Assembly (NCBI RefSeq): GCF_011799805.1
Contig: NZ_WXUB01000002.1
Location: 1,261,650-1,325,649 of the forward strand
Direction: 5' to 3'
DNA: 64,000 nt
Source of the DNA: Maribellus sediminis
Lineage (GTDB): Bacteria; Bacteroidota; Bacteroidia; Bacteroidales; Prolixibacteraceae
In this document: piece by piece, positions 19,698-28,722 of the stretch
Layout of the letters: every line of letters begins with the position of its first letter
How positions within the stretch are numbered: the first letter of the stretch is position 1
Notes under the pieces: model-generated
What the model was told of the DNA's origin: nothing
What the model saw: only the letters and a program-made list of their open reading frames with translations
Database searches by the model: none
Translations under genes and position numbers: made by a program

Positions 19698-20588
19698 GTG
19701 AAAAAACTAATATTATTACTGATTACATTAATCCCGCTGTTATCTTTTTCTCAAAACTGGGCAGACTACAATTCCGTGTGGCATTATAGTCAAATAAATT
19801 TTGCCACTCCCCCTGATCTTTCGTACATCAAATTTGAAGCTATCGGAGATACCGTAATTAATGGTGATACTGTAAAAATTATTTTAGAAGAAGATCTTTC
19901 GCGAACAGACACAATTTCATCAAAAATATTTATGAAATCAGACAGTGGAAAAGTCTATTTGTTTATTCCTGAAATTAGTTCCTATCAGCTTATTTACGAT
20001 TTTGTTGCAAATACAGGTGACACAATAGAGGTTTATTGCCGCCAAACACCGATATCGATGGATTCAACAATAACTATTCGTGTTGATTCGGTATCTAATA
20101 TTGATGTTAATGGGAATAACTTAAAAGTTCAATATGTAAGTCAGATTTATTCAGAAGGAGATGAATATTACATGGAAGGCGAGATTATTGAAAACATAGG
20201 ATGGACAGGTTTTATGTTTCCCTTACATGCCTGGGCCGATCCTCCGTACGGCGGACCATTAAGATGTTTTCAGAATGATAAAACAGGACTTTTAAAATTA
20301 ACAGAAATAGATTGCGATTACCTCACATCGAATACTATCATCGAAAAGCAAAATCAAATTAAAATCTACCCTAATCCCGCAAAAAATAACATCCTGTTCA
20401 ATTTTGGGAACCGGCAAATAGAACGAATTCAAATAATGGATTGCAATGGCCGGGTGTCTGGGAATTTTGTTGTTCAACTGCTACAGGAATTCAATTTATC
20501 TGTCGAAAAATATAAACCTGGTTTTTACTTTTATAAAACAACCGATAATAGTGGACTGATTCAAACCGGGAAGTTTGTTGTGCAGTAA
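19698..20588 (+). CDS. T9SS-sorted secreted protein of unknown function
   Basis: 296 residues. An SPI signal peptide (residues 1-18, ending LLSFSQ) is followed by a beta-rich body with repeated D-T-I/V elements. The C-terminus (about residues 215-296) is a type A T9SS sorting domain: IKIYPNPAKN, then IQIMDCNGR, a GFYFYK turn and the terminal GKFVVQ. The body is clearly related to the frameshifted gene at 20926-21848 (both share a WHxS segment near the N-terminus and a GGPLRC/IGPLRC motif). Function is unknown; it should be exported and anchored or released at the cell surface. Confidence 0.85.
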   Translation: MKKLILLLITLIPLLSFSQNWADYNSVWHYSQINFATPPDLSYIKFEAIGDTVINGDTVKIILEEDLSRTDTISSKIFMKSDSGKVYLFIPEISSYQLIYDFVANTGDTIEVYCRQTPISMDSTITIRVDSVSNIDVNGNNLKVQYVSQIYSEGDEYYMEGEIIENIGWTGFMFPLHAWADPPYGGPLRCFQNDKTGLLKLTEIDCDYLTSNTIIEKQNQIKIYPNPAKNNILFNFGNRQIERIQIMDCNGRVSGNFVVQLLQEFNLSVEKYKPGFYFYKTTDNSGLIQTGKFVVQ

Positions 20589-20618
20589 AATTTTTTTAAC
20601 CCTTAAAACTAAACTATT

Positions 20619-20904
20619 ATGATCAGAAAAATTATATGTTGTCCTGTGTTATTTCTATGCTATAGCACGGTAGTTTTTCATAAACAAATCAATCAACAGG
20701 TTTTTGATACCACAGGACACAAACAGCACTCAAATACATATTTGTAATATGACCGGGATCCTGTTGAAAACCTTTGAAGTTAGCCAAAGTGGAAATGGTA
20801 GCGAAGTAATTAATGGGAACGAATTTACTCCCGGGATGTATTTGTAAAGCTTGGTATGCGATGGTAAAATTGTGGATACGTAGCAGATGTTGTTAACTGA
20901 ATAA
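20619..20904 (+). pseudogene. Decayed T9SS-type protein with sorting-domain remnant
   Basis: The ATG at 20619 opens a 42-codon reading frame that starts like a signal peptide and stops at 20745. A different frame, 20731-20904, then reads a recognisable sorting-domain end: HICNMTGILLKTFEV, GNEFTPGMYL, a stop, SLVCDGKIVDT, a stop, QMLLTE and a final stop. The GxEFxPGMYLYSL and DGKxVDTKxMxLT pattern is that of T9SS C-terminal domains. Two in-frame stops and a frame change show it is not functional. The N-terminal body has been lost, leaving only the two ends. Confidence 0.75.
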
Positions 20905-20925
20905 TTTATTAATAAAATCATCACA

Positions 20926-21848
20926 ATGAAACTAAAATTAGTTCTATTATTCCTCTTATTCTATGGAGTAGCGAATTCACAAACGGAATGGGCTCCGGTT
21001 GGCGCCAAATGGCACTTTTCGAGAATTGAAGGAACAATGCCTCCTAATGAAGGAACGTTCTGTATGAGTCGATAAAAGACACTATAATTAAGGAAAAAAC
21101 AGTACGGATTATCCACAAAACATATTACCATGCAAACGGTATTGATACAACAGCTCTCGAAAACGAATACATGTACAAAGAGAACAATAAAGTATTTTAT
21201 TTAAAAAATGATAAATTTTATACACTATACGACTTCAATGCCCAAGCAGGAGATAAATGGACAATTTACGGTGATGATAACATCGGAGATTTTTGCAATT
21301 ATGATCCTGTGGGCGAAGTTATAGTCGATTCGGTAAAAACTATGACAATCAATGGACAAGAATTAAAAGCTCTTTATACATCACCTGCCAGTTCATCTTA
21401 TTGGGGTTTTAATGGAGTAATCATTGAGCAGATCGGTTGCATCACACATATGTTACCACAAGCTTTGGATTGCTCAGTTGACGTACCACACGAAATTGGT
21501 CCTTTGCGGTGTTATGAGGACAGCACTATTGGAAGTTACAAATCCACTTACTGGGATAAACCAGAATACGACTGTGAAGTGCTGTGGAATTATAACCCGG
21601 TTGATGATAAAAATAAGTCACAAATTGAATATTTCCCAAATCCGGCAGAAGAATACTTAAGTATCCGATTTTTAGATGATCAATTTAATAAATATATTCA
21701 TTTTGAGATCTGGAACATGAACGGACAATTAGTCAAAACAAAACAAAATTCGAAAAAACTTTTTGTAGGAAACCTACCTCCCGGGGTTTATTATGCTCTG
21801 GTTTCTACTTCAAGAGATGTTTTTTCATTCAAATTTCTTAAAAAATAG
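20926..21848 (+). pseudogene. T9SS-sorted secreted protein, frameshifted paralogue
   Basis: The ATG at 20926 gives a signal peptide (MKLKLVLLFLLFYGVANSQ) and the start of the mature protein up to ...NEGTF, then stops at 21073-21075. From base 21060 a frame one base back continues as LYESIKDTIIKEKTV and runs open to 21848, ending in a T9SS sorting domain (IEYFPNPAEE ... FKFLKK). Rejoined, the protein has about 307 residues and aligns in layout with the gene at 19698. One missing base near 21058-21061 explains the break. It could be a true disruption or a sequencing error; the reading after the break is otherwise clean. Confidence 0.85.
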
Positions 21849-21852
21849 ACTT

Positions 21853-22947
21853 ATGAAATATTTACTACTTACATTAATAAGCTTTAGTTGCGCAATTTCA
21901 AGCTTCTCCCAAAATTGTTTCATTGAAGATACAACAGTAGTGCCTGATCTTAAAAGCGGAACAAATTATTTCGTTCCAGGAAGTCCTTTAAAATGTATAA
22001 GAGTCATTGTTCACTTCATACAAAAAGATGACGGAACGGGCAACTTTAACGAGAATGATGACGGGTTAACACCTTCAAATAACTTCAGTGGATATGACTT
22101 TGCGAAATACATTTTAAATTATGCAAATAATTTGCTAGATAACAATCAAGAAATGAGATTACAACCCTTCGGGCTTGTTCCGGTTTATGATCCTGGATAC
22201 CGATATAAGCTATCTGGTGTATTTTTTTGGAGAAACACCACCTTATATAATGATTATGGGGCATTAAACTGTCTACAAGCGAGTTATGGACAAAGTACAA
22301 ACGATACCATAAACATATTTATTACAAGTCTTCATGGAAATACAGGGGGCTATGTAAGGTACATTGGAGATAACGCAGTTCTTCTATTTAAACCATATAC
22401 AAATTACATTGCAAGCGTTAACAACAACAACAATTGGTATAACAGAGCATCTGCCATAGTCATAAATCATGAGGTAGGACATTGTCTAAACCTATATCAT
22501 ACCTTAATGACTAATAGTGGAACATGTAAAGCCAGTTGGGATGATTTCTGTGATGACACACCAAGTATACAACAAATGCTGGACATTAATGAACCAAGTC
22601 CATGCTGTTGGAATGACGTACATTGCTCAAATAATTTAATGGACTATAACGCTGATCAACAAAGCATTACACCTGATCAACTCGAACATATTCATTCAGC
22701 ACTCAACATCGAAAAGTTAAATTTTTGTGAATGTAATTATTATACAACAACACTAAATATTAATAGTTTTAACAATAGCTCTGGAACGTATGTCGCAAAA
22801 AACATCATAGTTTCTGGTTCATCAGCAGTTGTGAAAACCGGAAAAACAGTTTATCTTGAATCTGACGGAATAACTTTCAACACCGGTTTTGAAGTTCAAG
22901 CAGGAGGCAAACTGAATGTTCTCGTAAATTCTGATTGTAATCAATAA
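21853..22947 (+). CDS. Secreted M43-like zinc metalloprotease with C-terminal stack domain
   Basis: 364 residues. The start at 21853 gives a proper signal peptide (residues 1-20, ending SSFSQ); the reading from 21793 lies inside the previous gene. The zinc motif HEVGHCLNLYH at residues 206-216 is HExxHxxxxxH, and a Met-turn candidate LMDYNAD follows near residue 277, as in metzincins of the pappalysin (M43) type. Cysteine-rich segments near residues 240-275 may form disulfides. The C-terminal 60 residues (GTYVAKNIIVSG ... NTGFEVQAGGKL) resemble the three-coathanger stack domain seen in Bacteroidota secreted proteins. It starts 4 bases after the frameshifted T9SS gene, so they were probably co-transcribed. 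Confidence 0.82.
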   Translation: MKYLLLTLISFSCAISSFSQNCFIEDTTVVPDLKSGTNYFVPGSPLKCIRVIVHFIQKDDGTGNFNENDDGLTPSNNFSGYDFAKYILNYANNLLDNNQEMRLQPFGLVPVYDPGYRYKLSGVFFWRNTTLYNDYGALNCLQASYGQSTNDTINIFITSLHGNTGGYVRYIGDNAVLLFKPYTNYIASVNNNNNWYNRASAIVINHEVGHCLNLYHTLMTNSGTCKASWDDFCDDTPSIQQMLDINEPSPCCWNDVHCSNNLMDYNADQQSITPDQLEHIHSALNIEKLNFCECNYYTTTLNINSFNNSSGTYVAKNIIVSGSSAVVKTGKTVYLESDGITFNTGFEVQAGGKLNVLVNSDCNQ

Positions 22948-22977
22948 AACTATTTAACAAGATTTATGTTCAGGCCA

Positions 22978-23042
22978 AGGCCTTGAAGCTTTTTCACATG
23001 GCAATCCCTTCAGGAGAAAACCTTCAAGGCCTATTAATAGAT
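22978..23042. repeat. 11-bp inverted repeat downstream of metalloprotease
   Basis: AGGCCTTGAAG at 22978-22988 is matched by CTTCAAGGCCT at 23032-23042, with a 43-base loop. No T-run follows, so a classical terminator is doubtful. It may be an intergenic palindromic element or a weak transcription end. Confidence 0.4.
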
Positions 23043-23154
23043 TCAAATTCGAACACAAAAGCTACAGATTCGAAGAACTAAATTAGACTGACTATAAATT
23101 ACCCTGATTTCAGTATTTTTAGTTTTCTGTCATTTCCAGATTTAATTTAATATA

Positions 23155-23162
23155 TAAATTTG
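23155..23162 (+). promoter_or_regulatory. -7 box of the rseC-rnf operon
   Basis: TAAATTTG matches TAnnTTTG. Transcription would begin near 23168-23170, within a few bases of the first possible codon of rseC. The -33 element is not evident. Confidence 0.5.
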
Positions 23163-23172
23163 CCATCTCTAA

Positions 23173-23607
23173 ATAGCAAAATTTACAGTTACGGAATCAG
23201 AAATCAGACATAGGGGATTTGTAAAAGCGGTTAGCGACGACAAACTGATCGTTACAATCATCAGTCAATCAGCATGTTCATCGTGCCATGCACAGGGAGC
23301 CTGCTCCGTTTCCGATTTTCAGGACAAGGAAATCGAAATCAGCGAGTTTAAAGGGATCTATAAAGCAGGTCAGGAAGTAACCGTAATCTTCCGCGAATCG
23401 AAAGGATTTACAGCCTTGTTCTGGGGCTATATTCTTCCCTTTCTTATTGTATTAATAACTCTGATCGTCACACTCGAAATCTCCGGGAACGAATTAAAGG
23501 CCGGACTGCTGTCGCTGGGAGTGCTTATACCATACTATACAACATTATATTTTTTACGGCATCATTTAAAAAAAATATTCAAATTCGAAGTTGAAGAAAC
23601 TATTTAA
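23173..23607 (+). CDS. rseC: SoxR-reducing system protein RseC family
   Basis: The open frame runs from just after a stop at 23170-23172 to 23607 (144 codons). It contains RGFVKAVSDDKL, the cysteine cluster SACSSCHAQGAC (CxxCxxxxxC) and two C-terminal membrane segments, the RseC/MucC layout. RseC proteins keep SoxR-type sensors reduced together with Rnf and commonly precede rnfB in Bacteroidota, as here (3-base gap). Oddly there is no in-frame ATG, GTG or TTG before TTG at 23416, which would delete the cysteine cluster. The likely start is non-canonical (ATA at 23173, ACG at 23191 or ATC at 23203). The family call is firm; the start is uncertain. Confidence 0.82.
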   Translation: MAKFTVTESEIRHRGFVKAVSDDKLIVTIISQSACSSCHAQGACSVSDFQDKEIEISEFKGIYKAGQEVTVIFRESKGFTALFWGYILPFLIVLITLIVTLEISGNELKAGLLSLGVLIPYYTTLYFLRHHLKKIFKFEVEETI

Positions 23608-23610
23608 CCA

Positions 23611-24474
23611 ATGAGTATTACCGTTATATATACCATTGTCACGCTGGTAGTAATTGGAGCAGCAGCAGCTGTAATCCTTTACTTTGTGGCACAGAAATTC
23701 AAAGTATATGAGGATCCGCGTATCGACGAGGTTGAAGGAGCACTTCCGGGTGCCAACTGCGGAGGATGCGGATTTGCCGGCTGCCGCGCATTTGCCGAAG
23801 CTTGCGTAGGTGCCAGCGAACTAAACGATTTAAACTGCCCGGTAGGCGGAAACGACACCATGAGCGGTGTTGCGTCTATTTTAGGACTGGAAGCTGTTCA
23901 ACAGGATCCGCGTATGGCCTTTATTCGCTGTAACGGAACCTGCGATCACCGGCCAAAAACCAGCTCTTTCGACGGAGCAGGAACCTGCGCTATTGCATCG
24001 TCTGTTTACAGTGGAGAATCGGATTGCCAGTATGGCTGTTTGGGTTACGGCGATTGTTTCGATGCCTGCGACTTCGACGCCATTGTAATGCATCCCGAAA
24101 CAGGAATTCCGGAAATTATCGACGACAAATGTGTGGCTTGCGGCGCCTGTGTCGAGGCCTGTCCGAAAGACCTGATCGAGCTGCGCAAGAAAATGCCAAA
24201 GAACCGCAAAGTGGTGGTTGCTTGCCGCAATATGGATAAAGGCGGTGTGGCCAAAAAAGCCTGCGAAGTGGCCTGTATCGGTTGCAGCAAATGTTTCAAA
24301 GAATGTCCGTTTGATGCCATTACTATGGAAAACAACCTGGCTTACATCGATTCGGACAAATGTAAACTGTGCCGCAAATGTGTGCCTGTTTGTCCGACAA
24401 ACGCTATTCAGGAATTAAACTTCCCACCGCGTAAAGTAAAGCCGGCAGAAAAAGAAGAATGTACCACAACTTAA
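23611..24474 (+). CDS. rnfB: Rnf complex subunit B, polyferredoxin
   Basis: 287 residues. One N-terminal membrane helix (about residues 5-27), then the [12 protein letters not shown] cluster-binding motif typical of RnfB, and a ferredoxin-rich C-terminal half with several CxxCxxCxxxC sets, including [24 protein letters not shown] and [12 protein letters not shown]. It is the cytoplasmic entry point for electrons from reduced ferredoxin into the Rnf ion-pumping complex. It is followed 10 bases later by rnfC in the order B-C-D-G-E-A, the usual Bacteroidota arrangement. All cluster cysteines appear intact. Confidence 0.97.
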   Translation: MSITVIYTIVTLVVIGAAAAVILYFVAQKFKVYEDPRIDEVEGALPGANCGGCGFAGCRAFAEACVGASELNDLNCPVGGNDTMSGVASILGLEAVQQDPRMAFIRCNGTCDHRPKTSSFDGAGTCAIASSVYSGESDCQYGCLGYGDCFDACDFDAIVMHPETGIPEIIDDKCVACGACVEACPKDLIELRKKMPKNRKVVVACRNMDKGGVAKKACEVACIGCSKCFKECPFDAITMENNLAYIDSDKCKLCRKCVPVCPTNAIQELNFPPRKVKPAEKEECTTT

Positions 24475-24484
24475 ATAAATAAGG

Positions 24485-25816
24485 ATGTTGAAGACGTTTA
24501 AAATAGGCGGAGTACATCCTCCCGAAAATAAACTCTCGAAAGACAAAGCCATCGAGGTGCTTCCCTTGCCACAAAAGGTATTTATTCCGGTGGCACAGCA
24601 CATTGGTGCACCGGCTACTCCCGTTGTAAAACGTGGCGATGTAGTAAAAGTGGGCCAGGTAATTGCTAAAAGCCGCAGCTTTGTTTCTACCAATATTCAC
24701 TCCTCTGTTTCAGGGAAAGTGACGAAAGTTGATTTCTCGGCCGACAGCTCAGGATATCCAAAGCATGGTATTTTTATCGATGTTGAAGGCGACGAATGGG
24801 AGGAAACAATCGACCGCACAGAAACGCTGGTAAAAGACATTACCATCGACGGCCCGGCGATTATACAGAAAATTCAGGATGCCGGAATCGTTGGTTTGGG
24901 TGGCGCAACCTTCCCTACCCACGTTAAACTTGTTCCGCCACAAGGCATGAAAGCTGAAGTGTTGCTGATCAACGGTGTGGAATGCGAGCCTTACCTGACA
25001 TCGGACCACCGTTTGATGCTGGAAAAAGCCGACGAGATCATGGTGGGTATTCAGCTACTTATGAAAGCCATGAATGTTGAAAAGGCTGTAATCGGGATTG
25101 AAAACAACAAACCTGATGCGATAAAACTGCTTTCGGAAAAGTGTAAAGAATACAAGGGACTTAGTGTTGTTGCTTTAAAAGTTCAATATCCGCAGGGTGG
25201 TGAAAAACAACTGATCAATGCCGTTACCGGGAAAGAAGTTCCTTCTGGTGCACTTCCAATCGCAGTTGGTGCTGTGGTTAGCAACGTGGGTACTGCATTT
25301 GCGGTTTACGAAGCCATTCAGAAAAACAAACCGCTGTTTGAGCGCGTGGTTACTATAACCGGAAAAGGTGTTTCAAAACCAGCGAATTTTAAAGTGAGAG
25401 TAGGAACCGCTACCAGCGAACTTGTTGAAGCTGCAGGCGGTTTACCAGAAGATACAGGAAAGATCATCAGTGGTGGACCGATGATGGGACGCGCTATTAG
25501 CTCGCTCGACATTCCGGTGACAAAAGGTACTTCCGGAATTCTGCTGATGCAGGAGAAGGAATCGTCACGTCAGGAGGTGCTGAACTGCATCCGGTGCTCG
25601 CGTTGTACCAACGTTTGCCCAATGGGTCTGGAGCCTTATCTTTTAATGACTTTAGGAGAAAAACAAATTTTTGACCGTGCCGAAAAAGAACGGGTTATGG
25701 ATTGTATCGAATGTGGTTCTTGCAGCTACACTTGTCCGTCAAGCCGTCCTTTGCTCGACTACATCCGCTTTGGAAAAGGCAAGGTTGGTCAAATCATTCG
25801 TTCACGAAAAAAATAA
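24485..25816 (+). CDS. rnfC: Rnf complex subunit C, NADH-binding
   Basis: 443 residues. It opens with GGVHPPENK, the conserved RnfC N-terminus. The central part has the NADH/FMN-binding Rossmann-like region (GLGGATFPTHVK about residues 138-149, NGVECEPYLTSDH about 160-172). Two [4Fe-4S] motifs lie near residues 365-415: CIRCSRCTNVCPMGLEP and CIECGSCSYTCPSSRP. It transfers electrons between NADH and the rest of the complex on the cytoplasmic face. Short gaps on each side (10 and 15 bases) place it inside one operon. Confidence 0.97.
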   Translation: MLKTFKIGGVHPPENKLSKDKAIEVLPLPQKVFIPVAQHIGAPATPVVKRGDVVKVGQVIAKSRSFVSTNIHSSVSGKVTKVDFSADSSGYPKHGIFIDVEGDEWEETIDRTETLVKDITIDGPAIIQKIQDAGIVGLGGATFPTHVKLVPPQGMKAEVLLINGVECEPYLTSDHRLMLEKADEIMVGIQLLMKAMNVEKAVIGIENNKPDAIKLLSEKCKEYKGLSVVALKVQYPQGGEKQLINAVTGKEVPSGALPIAVGAVVSNVGTAFAVYEAIQKNKPLFERVVTITGKGVSKPANFKVRVGTATSELVEAAGGLPEDTGKIISGGPMMGRAISSLDIPVTKGTSGILLMQEKESSRQEVLNCIRCSRCTNVCPMGLEPYLLMTLGEKQIFDRAEKERVMDCIECGSCSYTCPSSRPLLDYIRFGKGKVGQIIRSRKK

Positions 25817-25831
25817 ATCAAAAACTGCATA

Positions 25832-26809
25832 ATGAGTAAGTTGTTAACAGTTTCGCCTTCGCCACACGTTCATTCGAGCGATTCGACCCAAAAGATCATG
25901 TACCGGGTTGTTTACGCGATGATCCCGGCGTTGATTTGGTCGGTATTCGTTTTTGGCCTCGATGCACTTCGCGTAACCTTGATTGCCGTGGTGGCCTGTC
26001 TGGCTTTTGAATACCTGATTCAAAAATATTTAATGAAAGTAAAGCCATCCGTAACCGATGGTTCGGCATTGATAACAGGAATTTTGCTGGCCTTTAATGT
26101 GCCTGCCAACCTGCCCTGGTGGATCATCATTATTGGTGCGCTGGCCGCTATGGGAATCGGTAAACTTTCATTCGGTGGTTTAGGAAATAACATTTTTAAT
26201 CCGGCATTGGTGGGGCGTGTTTTCCTGCTGATTTCGTTCCCGGTGCAAATGACATCGTGGCCTGTAAACAAACAGGCAGGAATTGATGCAGTTACCGCAG
26301 CCACCCCTCTTGGCTTGTTAAAAGAAGGCGTTAAAAACGGAACACCGATTGCTGATATCGCAGGTCTTCCGCATCTAAACGATATTATGTTGGGTAACAT
26401 CGGCGGTTCATTGGGCGAGATTTCAGCCGTTCTTCTTGTGCTTGGCGGAATTTACATGCTTTGGAAAAAAGTGATTACCTGGCACATCCCGGTTTCAATA
26501 CTTTTAACAGTAGCAGCTATTTCCGGCATATTCTGGATGATCGATCCTGCAGTGTATGTAAATCCGGGCTACCACCTGTTAACCGGTGGTTTGATGCTGG
26601 GCGCAGTATTTATGGCTACCGACATGGTAACATCGCCAATGACTGCAAAAGGACAGATCATATACGGAATCGGAATTGGAGTGATCACCATCAGTATTCG
26701 TATGTTTGGTGCGTATCCCGAAGGTATTTCTTTCGCTATTCTGATCATGAATGCGGTGACGCCACTGCTGAACTACTACATTAAACCTAAACGATTCGGA
26801 GGACAATAA
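25832..26809 (+). CDS. rnfD: Rnf complex subunit D, FMN-binding membrane protein
   Basis: 325 residues with about nine hydrophobic segments. The covalent-FMN site reads DAVTAATPL, where Thr158 is the expected acceptor; the usual SGAT core is TAAT here, a conservative variant. The N-terminal SPHVHSSDST is typical of the family. It forms the ion-conducting membrane core with RnfA and RnfE. RnfG starts one base after its stop codon. Confidence 0.96.
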   Translation: MSKLLTVSPSPHVHSSDSTQKIMYRVVYAMIPALIWSVFVFGLDALRVTLIAVVACLAFEYLIQKYLMKVKPSVTDGSALITGILLAFNVPANLPWWIIIIGALAAMGIGKLSFGGLGNNIFNPALVGRVFLLISFPVQMTSWPVNKQAGIDAVTAATPLGLLKEGVKNGTPIADIAGLPHLNDIMLGNIGGSLGEISAVLLVLGGIYMLWKKVITWHIPVSILLTVAAISGIFWMIDPAVYVNPGYHLLTGGLMLGAVFMATDMVTSPMTAKGQIIYGIGIGVITISIRMFGAYPEGISFAILIMNAVTPLLNYYIKPKRFGGQ

Positions 26810-26810
26810 G

Positions 26811-27413
26811 ATGGCAAAGAGAGAATCGACATTTGGAAACATGGTGGTAACACTGGTTTTGGTAACCGGAATTGCCGCAGCTGCATTAGGTTTTGTATAC
26901 GACTTCACCAAAGCACCTATCGAAGCTGCCAAGCTGAAAGCGCAAACAGAAGCAATCACCCAGGTTCTTCCTGAATTTGACACATTGGGGAACAGCTTTA
27001 AAGTACTGGCAGACGCAGGTGGCGACAGCCTTGAAGTATTCCCGGCATATAAAGGAGGAGAACTGGTTGGAACTGCTATTAAAACATACACTAAAGAAGG
27101 TTTTAGCGGATTGATTTCGGTTATGGCCGGGATTGATAAAGACGGCAACTTTTCAGGGTATTCAATACTTGAACATGCCGAAACACCCGGACTGGGATCG
27201 AAAATGGATCCGTGGTTTAAAACTGACAAAGGAAATCAAAGTGTGATAGGCAAAAATCCTGAAACAACAGATTTTCATGTGGCGAAAGATGGAGGACAGA
27301 TTGACGCGATCACAGCCTCAACAATATCATCGCGTGCCTTTCTCGACGCAATGAGAAGAGCTTACGTTGCATACGAAAAAGAAGATAAAACCACCGGGGA
27401 TTCCGGACAATAA
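26811..27413 (+). CDS. rnfG: Rnf complex subunit G, periplasmic FMN protein
   Basis: 200 residues. One N-terminal membrane helix (about residues 10-30) and an extracytoplasmic FMN-binding domain. The acceptor region is DAITASTISSRA with Thr171 as the probable phosphoester-linked residue; TAST replaces the common SGAT. HAETPGLGSKMD (about residues 121-132) is another conserved family motif. It passes electrons between RnfD and the membrane clusters. Both FMN sites of this complex lack the canonical Gly, an unusual shared detail worth comparing with relatives. Confidence 0.95.
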   Translation: MAKRESTFGNMVVTLVLVTGIAAAALGFVYDFTKAPIEAAKLKAQTEAITQVLPEFDTLGNSFKVLADAGGDSLEVFPAYKGGELVGTAIKTYTKEGFSGLISVMAGIDKDGNFSGYSILEHAETPGLGSKMDPWFKTDKGNQSVIGKNPETTDFHVAKDGGQIDAITASTISSRAFLDAMRRAYVAYEKEDKTTGDSGQ

Positions 27414-27422
27414 AGACATGTT

Positions 27423-28007
27423 ATGAATCAGTGGAAAAATTTTACCAAAGGATTTATTAAAGAAAACCCGGTTTTTGTGTTGCTGCTGGGAATGTGCCCT
27501 ACCCTGGGTGTGACCTCGTCAGCTATTAATGGTTTGGGTATGGGACTGGCCACCACTTTTGTGCTGGTGATGTCGAATATTGTAGTGTCGCTGGTAAAAA
27601 AAGGTATCCCCGACAAAGTGCGAATTCCTGCATTTATCGTAATCATTGCAGCTTTTGTAACTGTGGTACAACTTCTGATGCAGGCCTATGTTCCTGCACT
27701 CTTCAAAAGTCTCGGGCTTTTCATTCCGCTTATCGTGGTAAACTGTATTGTGCTGGGCCGTGCAGAAGCTTTTGCTTCAAAAAACAAAGTAGGCTCTTCA
27801 GCCATTGATGGACTCGGAATCGGGCTTGGATTTACTTTTGCCCTTGTGCTTCTTGGTAGCATTCGCGAAATACTGGGTAGCGGAAAGCTATTCAACATTA
27901 CGCTTTACTCTGAGAATTACGTGACCCTGTTATTTGTACTGGCACCCGGAGCCTTCATCGTATTGGGTTACCTGATTGCCATTATTAACCGCATCAAAAA
28001 GAATTAG
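27423..28007 (+). CDS. rnfE: Rnf complex subunit E
   Basis: 194 residues, six hydrophobic segments. [21 protein letters not shown] near residue 14 holds one of the conserved membrane cysteines that with RnfA coordinates the intramembrane iron-sulfur centre, and [13 protein letters not shown] (about residues 101-113) holds the second. It is homologous to RnfA (28019-28591) in inverted topology. It sits 9 bases after rnfG and 11 before rnfA. Confidence 0.96.
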   Translation: MNQWKNFTKGFIKENPVFVLLLGMCPTLGVTSSAINGLGMGLATTFVLVMSNIVVSLVKKGIPDKVRIPAFIVIIAAFVTVVQLLMQAYVPALFKSLGLFIPLIVVNCIVLGRAEAFASKNKVGSSAIDGLGIGLGFTFALVLLGSIREILGSGKLFNITLYSENYVTLLFVLAPGAFIVLGYLIAIINRIKKN

Positions 28008-28018
28008 GAGGATAGAAA

Positions 28019-28591
28019 ATGAGTTATTTTGTAATTGTACTCGGCGCCATACTCGTAAACAATATTGTTTTAATGCAGTTTTTGGGAATCTGCCCTTTCC
28101 TGGGCGTTTCCAAACGAATTTCTACTGCAGTAGGTATGGCCGGAGCTGTAGCCTTTGTTATGACTTTGGCGACTATAGTAACTTACCTTATTCAGTATTA
28201 TATTCTTGAAAAATTCGGCCTTGCTTTCCTGCAAACCATTGCCTTTATTCTGGTAATTGCTTCGCTGGTACAGCTGGTTGAAATTATCTTGAAAAAAGTA
28301 AGTCCTCCATTGTATCAGGCACTCGGAATTTTCCTGCCTTTGATTACAACAAATTGTGCCATTCTTGGGGTAGCCATTCTTACCGTTCAAAAAGAGTTTA
28401 ACCTGCTCGAAGGAGTGGTTTACGCGATCTCGAATGCCATTGGTTTTGGACTTGCACTGACTATTTTTGCCGGTATCCGCGAACACCTCGATCTGCAGGA
28501 TGTACCAAAAGGTCTGAAAGGAACTCCTATCGCGCTGATTACCGCAGGAATACTGGCTATGGCATTTATGGGATTCTCGGGCTTAGTGTAA
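28019..28591 (+). CDS. rnfA: Rnf complex subunit A
   Basis: 190 residues, six hydrophobic segments. ILVNNIVLMQFLGICPFLGVS (about residues 11-31) and TTNCAILGVAIL (about 109-120) contain the two conserved cysteines for the Fe-S centre shared with RnfE. An AGGAGG-like purine run precedes the ATG (GGAGGAT), one of the few strong ribosome-binding sites in the window. It is the last gene of rseC-rnfBCDGEA; about 130 bases separate it from the ATPase gene, without a clear terminator hairpin. Confidence 0.96.
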   Translation: MSYFVIVLGAILVNNIVLMQFLGICPFLGVSKRISTAVGMAGAVAFVMTLATIVTYLIQYYILEKFGLAFLQTIAFILVIASLVQLVEIILKKVSPPLYQALGIFLPLITTNCAILGVAILTVQKEFNLLEGVVYAISNAIGFGLALTIFAGIREHLDLQDVPKGLKGTPIALITAGILAMAFMGFSGLV

Positions 28592-28722
28592 GGTTAAGCC
28601 TACATTAATGAATGATAAAATACAAATATTACAGCAAATATAAGGATACCCAAATAGCAAAAAATCGTAAATTTGCTAAGTAGACTTAGCAATTTGATTC
28701 AGCACATTTTAAATTATCAACC

